Shown here one piece after another: positions 4,797-6,445 of a stretch of DNA of 6,445 nt (the first letter of the stretch is position 1; every line of letters starts with the position of its first letter). The translations under genes and the position numbers were made by a program. Source of the stretch: an uncultured Prevotella sp. (GTDB lineage: Bacteria > Bacteroidota > Bacteroidia > Bacteroidales > Bacteroidaceae); the NCBI GenBank assembly GCA_945614335.1, contig CALZAP010000085.1, positions 1-6,445 on the forward strand, given 5' to 3'. The notes beneath the pieces were generated by a model. It was not told where the DNA came from and made no database searches. It worked only from the letters and a program-made list of their open reading frames with translations.

Positions 4797-6173
4797 ATGG
4801 CAATGAAAAGAAAGATTTATCAGCAACTCCTTGATTGGAAGCGAAATAGGCACGGTGAGGTCGCAATCCTCATCGAGGGAGCACGACGTATCGGCAAGAG
4901 TTATATCGTAGAACAATTTGCAAAAGAGCAATACGAGTCTTATCTGCTTATTGATTTCGCTCGTGCAAGCAAGAATGTGACCGAGTTATTCGACCACTAT
5001 CTTGACGATATTGATACCTTGTTGTCACGTCTTGAAATGTATGGGCAGAAGAGGCTAATGAGAAGACCAAATAAAGGAGCTGAGGCTCGTTCGCTGATAA
5101 TATTTGACGAAGTTCAGTTTTGTCCTCGTGCCCGCTCGGCAATTAAGTATCTTGTTGCAGATGGTAGATACGACTACATCGAAACAGGGTCGCTTATCTC
5201 TATCAAGAAAAACGTAAAGGACATACTGCTTCCGTCAGAAGAACATTCAATCGAAATGTTCCCTATGGACTTTGAGGAATTCATGTGGGCACTTGGCAAC
5301 GAGATGCTTATGCCATTCATCTCACGGCAGTTTGAACGACTGGAACCTATGAATGGTCTTCATAGGAAGGCAATGGACTATTTCCGCCAATATATGATTG
5401 TTGGCGGAATGCCACAGGCTGTCGAGGCATACGTCTCCAAGAGAGACCTTTACGAAGTGGATGAGATTAAGCGAGACATCCTGTCTATATACAGAAATGA
5501 CATCAGAAAATATGCTGACAATCAGGAGACAAAAGTGTCAGCCATATTCGAGGAGATACCCGGACAGCTGCAGAAGCACGAAAAGAAGTTCCGCTTGTCC
5601 GACCTGAAATCTGAAGCCAGGATGCGTGACTATTCCGAAGCCTTCTTCTGGTTGGAGGATGCAAGAATAGTTAATTGTTGCTATAATTCTTCCGAACCCA
5701 GTATTGGACTGCGGCTCAATGAGGAACGTACTACCCTGAAGTGTTATATGGGAGACACTGGACTTCTAATAAGTCATGCGTTTGACGATCGTGCTATTGC
5801 AAAAAATGAGCTATACCAAAAGTTGATGACTGACAAGCTTGAGATAAACGAGGGCATGATAGTGGAGAACATCGTAGCCCAAATGCTGCGTGCTGCAGGA
5901 CATCGCCTGTTCTTCTTCAGCAAGTATTCGGCAGAGTCGGCAAGTGATCGGATGGAGATAGATTTCCTTATCTCCAAATCGCGGATAACGAGTCGTCACA
6001 ACATTTCTGCCATTGAAGTGAAATCAGGCAAGCAATACACCACGACTTCTCTCAACAAGTGCATTGCAAAGTATTCCAATCAAATGTCCACTCCTTACGT
6101 GCTTCATGCCAAAGACCTGAAAGTGGATAACGGCATCGTATATTTACCTCTATATATGACTCCGTTACTATAA
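4797..6173 (+). CDS. AAA_14/DUF4143-type ATP-binding protein
   Basis: This is a 458-residue protein, a normal length for this family of single-chain P-loop ATPases. The N-terminal AAA domain has Walker A GARRIGKS (28-35), Walker B LIIFDE (100-105), a sensor-like ETGS (129-132) and the family-typical MFPMDFEEFMWAL. A middle segment (RLSDLKSEARMRDYSEAFFWLEDARIV) resembles the helical, winged-helix-like part of these proteins. The C-terminal DUF4143 region ends with EID (387-389) and EVKSGK (407-412), the D...ExK pattern of a PD-(D/E)XK nuclease fold. The molecular function of the family is not established. ATG 4797 and ATG 4803 are both possible; 4797 is closest in frame to the repeat-borne AGAAAGG. 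It stands alone, divergent from the symporter, behind the 33-bp array, and is visibly more AT-rich than the esterase, consistent with an acquired accessory gene. It is predicted to be cytoplasmic, with no signal peptide or membrane span. Confidence 0.9.
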   Translation: MAMKRKIYQQLLDWKRNRHGEVAILIEGARRIGKSYIVEQFAKEQYESYLLIDFARASKNVTELFDHYLDDIDTLLSRLEMYGQKRLMRRPNKGAEARSLIIFDEVQFCPRARSAIKYLVADGRYDYIETGSLISIKKNVKDILLPSEEHSIEMFPMDFEEFMWALGNEMLMPFISRQFERLEPMNGLHRKAMDYFRQYMIVGGMPQAVEAYVSKRDLYEVDEIKRDILSIYRNDIRKYADNQETKVSAIFEEIPGQLQKHEKKFRLSDLKSEARMRDYSEAFFWLEDARIVNCCYNSSEPSIGLRLNEERTTLKCYMGDTGLLISHAFDDRAIAKNELYQKLMTDKLEINEGMIVENIVAQMLRAAGHRLFFFSKYSAESASDRMEIDFLISKSRITSRHNISAIEVKSGKQYTTTSLNKCIAKYSNQMSTPYVLHAKDLKVDNGIVYLPLYMTPLL

Positions 6174-6177
6174 TGCA

Positions 6178-6202
6178 CTCATACCGCGCGAAGCGGTGTG
6201 AG
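6178..6202 (+). terminator. Hairpin just downstream of the ATPase
   Basis: CTCATACCGC (6178-6187) pairs with GCGGTGTGAG (6193-6202) over ten base pairs, including one G-U pair, around the five-base loop GCGAA. It starts four bases after the ATPase stop, where a terminator is expected, and is GC-rich against AT-rich surroundings. No U tract follows (GGCCATAAATGG), so it is not a classical intrinsic terminator; it may instead stabilise the 3' end or be an extragenic palindrome. Confidence 0.45.
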
Positions 6203-6420
6203 GGCCATAAATGGAAGACTTGAAAGATTTGAAAAATTTACCCTTAACCATTGCAAGTCGGTTTAAAACATAAGTCCTTCCCATATTTGCTTACGATTAT
6301 CTAAAACTTTTTTTGTTATAACCTATTAATTGGTGAACTGAATAGTTTCATTAATTGGCAAAAAAAATTAAATTTAATTAATTTGGGAGGGGAAAAAGGA
6401 TAATTTATAAAATAATATAG
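6203..6420. other. AT-rich intergenic DNA after the ATPase
   Basis: No gene is visible here. The stretch contains short A/T runs, a small direct repeat ATTAATTGG at 6325-6333 and 6350-6358 (25 bases apart) flanking a weak TGAACT/AGTTTCA dyad, and a purine block GGGAGGGGAAAAAGGA at 6385-6400. These may belong to the control region of a gene beyond the right edge. Confidence 0.4.
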
Positions 6421-6428
6421 TACATTTG
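6421..6428 (+). promoter_or_regulatory. Bacteroidota -7 box for a gene beyond the window
   Basis: TACATTTG matches TAnnTTTG and is followed by CCGAAGAAAACAAAAAG, an A-rich leader typical of Bacteroidota mRNAs. No TTG lies 19-21 bases upstream; the nearest is at 6383-6385, too far away. The promoter would therefore be incomplete or activator-dependent. It implies that a plus-strand gene begins just past 6445. Confidence 0.45.
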
Positions 6429-6445
6429 CCGAAGAAAACAAAAAG

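Noticed and set aside
4644..4931. Minus-strand repeat protein of 95 codons across the array
   Set aside because: The frame is open only because the 33-bp unit has no stop on this strand; it overlaps the ATPase N-terminus and has no promoter.

Overview
The window looks like a chromosomal piece of a Bacteroidota genome, most likely a Prevotella-like gut or rumen Bacteroidales. The evidence is the enzyme repertoire (rhamnogalacturonan-I degradation), several matches to the Bacteroidota promoter (TTG at -33, TAnnTTTG at -7), the lack of strong Shine-Dalgarno sites, and an AT-rich heptamer repeat of the kind common between genes in this order. All identifications rest on reading motifs; no database search was run.

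Layout. (i) 1-156 is the C-terminal end of a family 11-like rhamnogalacturonan lyase. Eight bases later comes a very large rhamnogalacturonan acetylesterase-type protein (165/232-2913) with three SGNH hydrolase domains in one chain. The two genes form the end of a plus-strand pectin (RG-I) utilisation operon: the lyase cuts the backbone and the esterase removes acetyl groups that block it. A clear signal peptide is encoded at 165 but lies in a different frame from the esterase, so the gene as written is frameshifted at its 5' end. (ii) 2903-2992 holds ten imperfect TTGAARR heptamers and a perfect 14-bp inverted repeat. The first heptamer supplies the esterase stop codon. (iii) On the minus strand, a DAACS-family sodium:amino-acid symporter (3193-4416) overlaps by ATGA the start of an HI0933/BaiN-like flavoprotein. 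Only about 51 codons of that flavoprotein survive before the sequence runs into the heptamer region, so it is a truncated remnant. (iv) 4417-4796 is a divergent intergenic region. It has a promoter for the symporter, a well-spaced promoter facing right, and four copies of a 23-bp element at an exact 33-bp period ending four bases before the next start codon. (v) 4797-6173 encodes an AAA_14/DUF4143-type ATPase with a C-terminal PD-(D/E)XK-like motif; it is visibly more AT-rich than the esterase and looks like an accessory gene. (vi) 6174-6445 has a hairpin, AT-rich DNA and a promoter-like box for a gene beyond the right edge.

The parts that most merit follow-up are the 33-bp dyad-bearing array in front of the ATPase, the three-domain esterase with its detached signal peptide, and the apparent rearrangement junction that left the flavoprotein stub beside the heptamer repeats.
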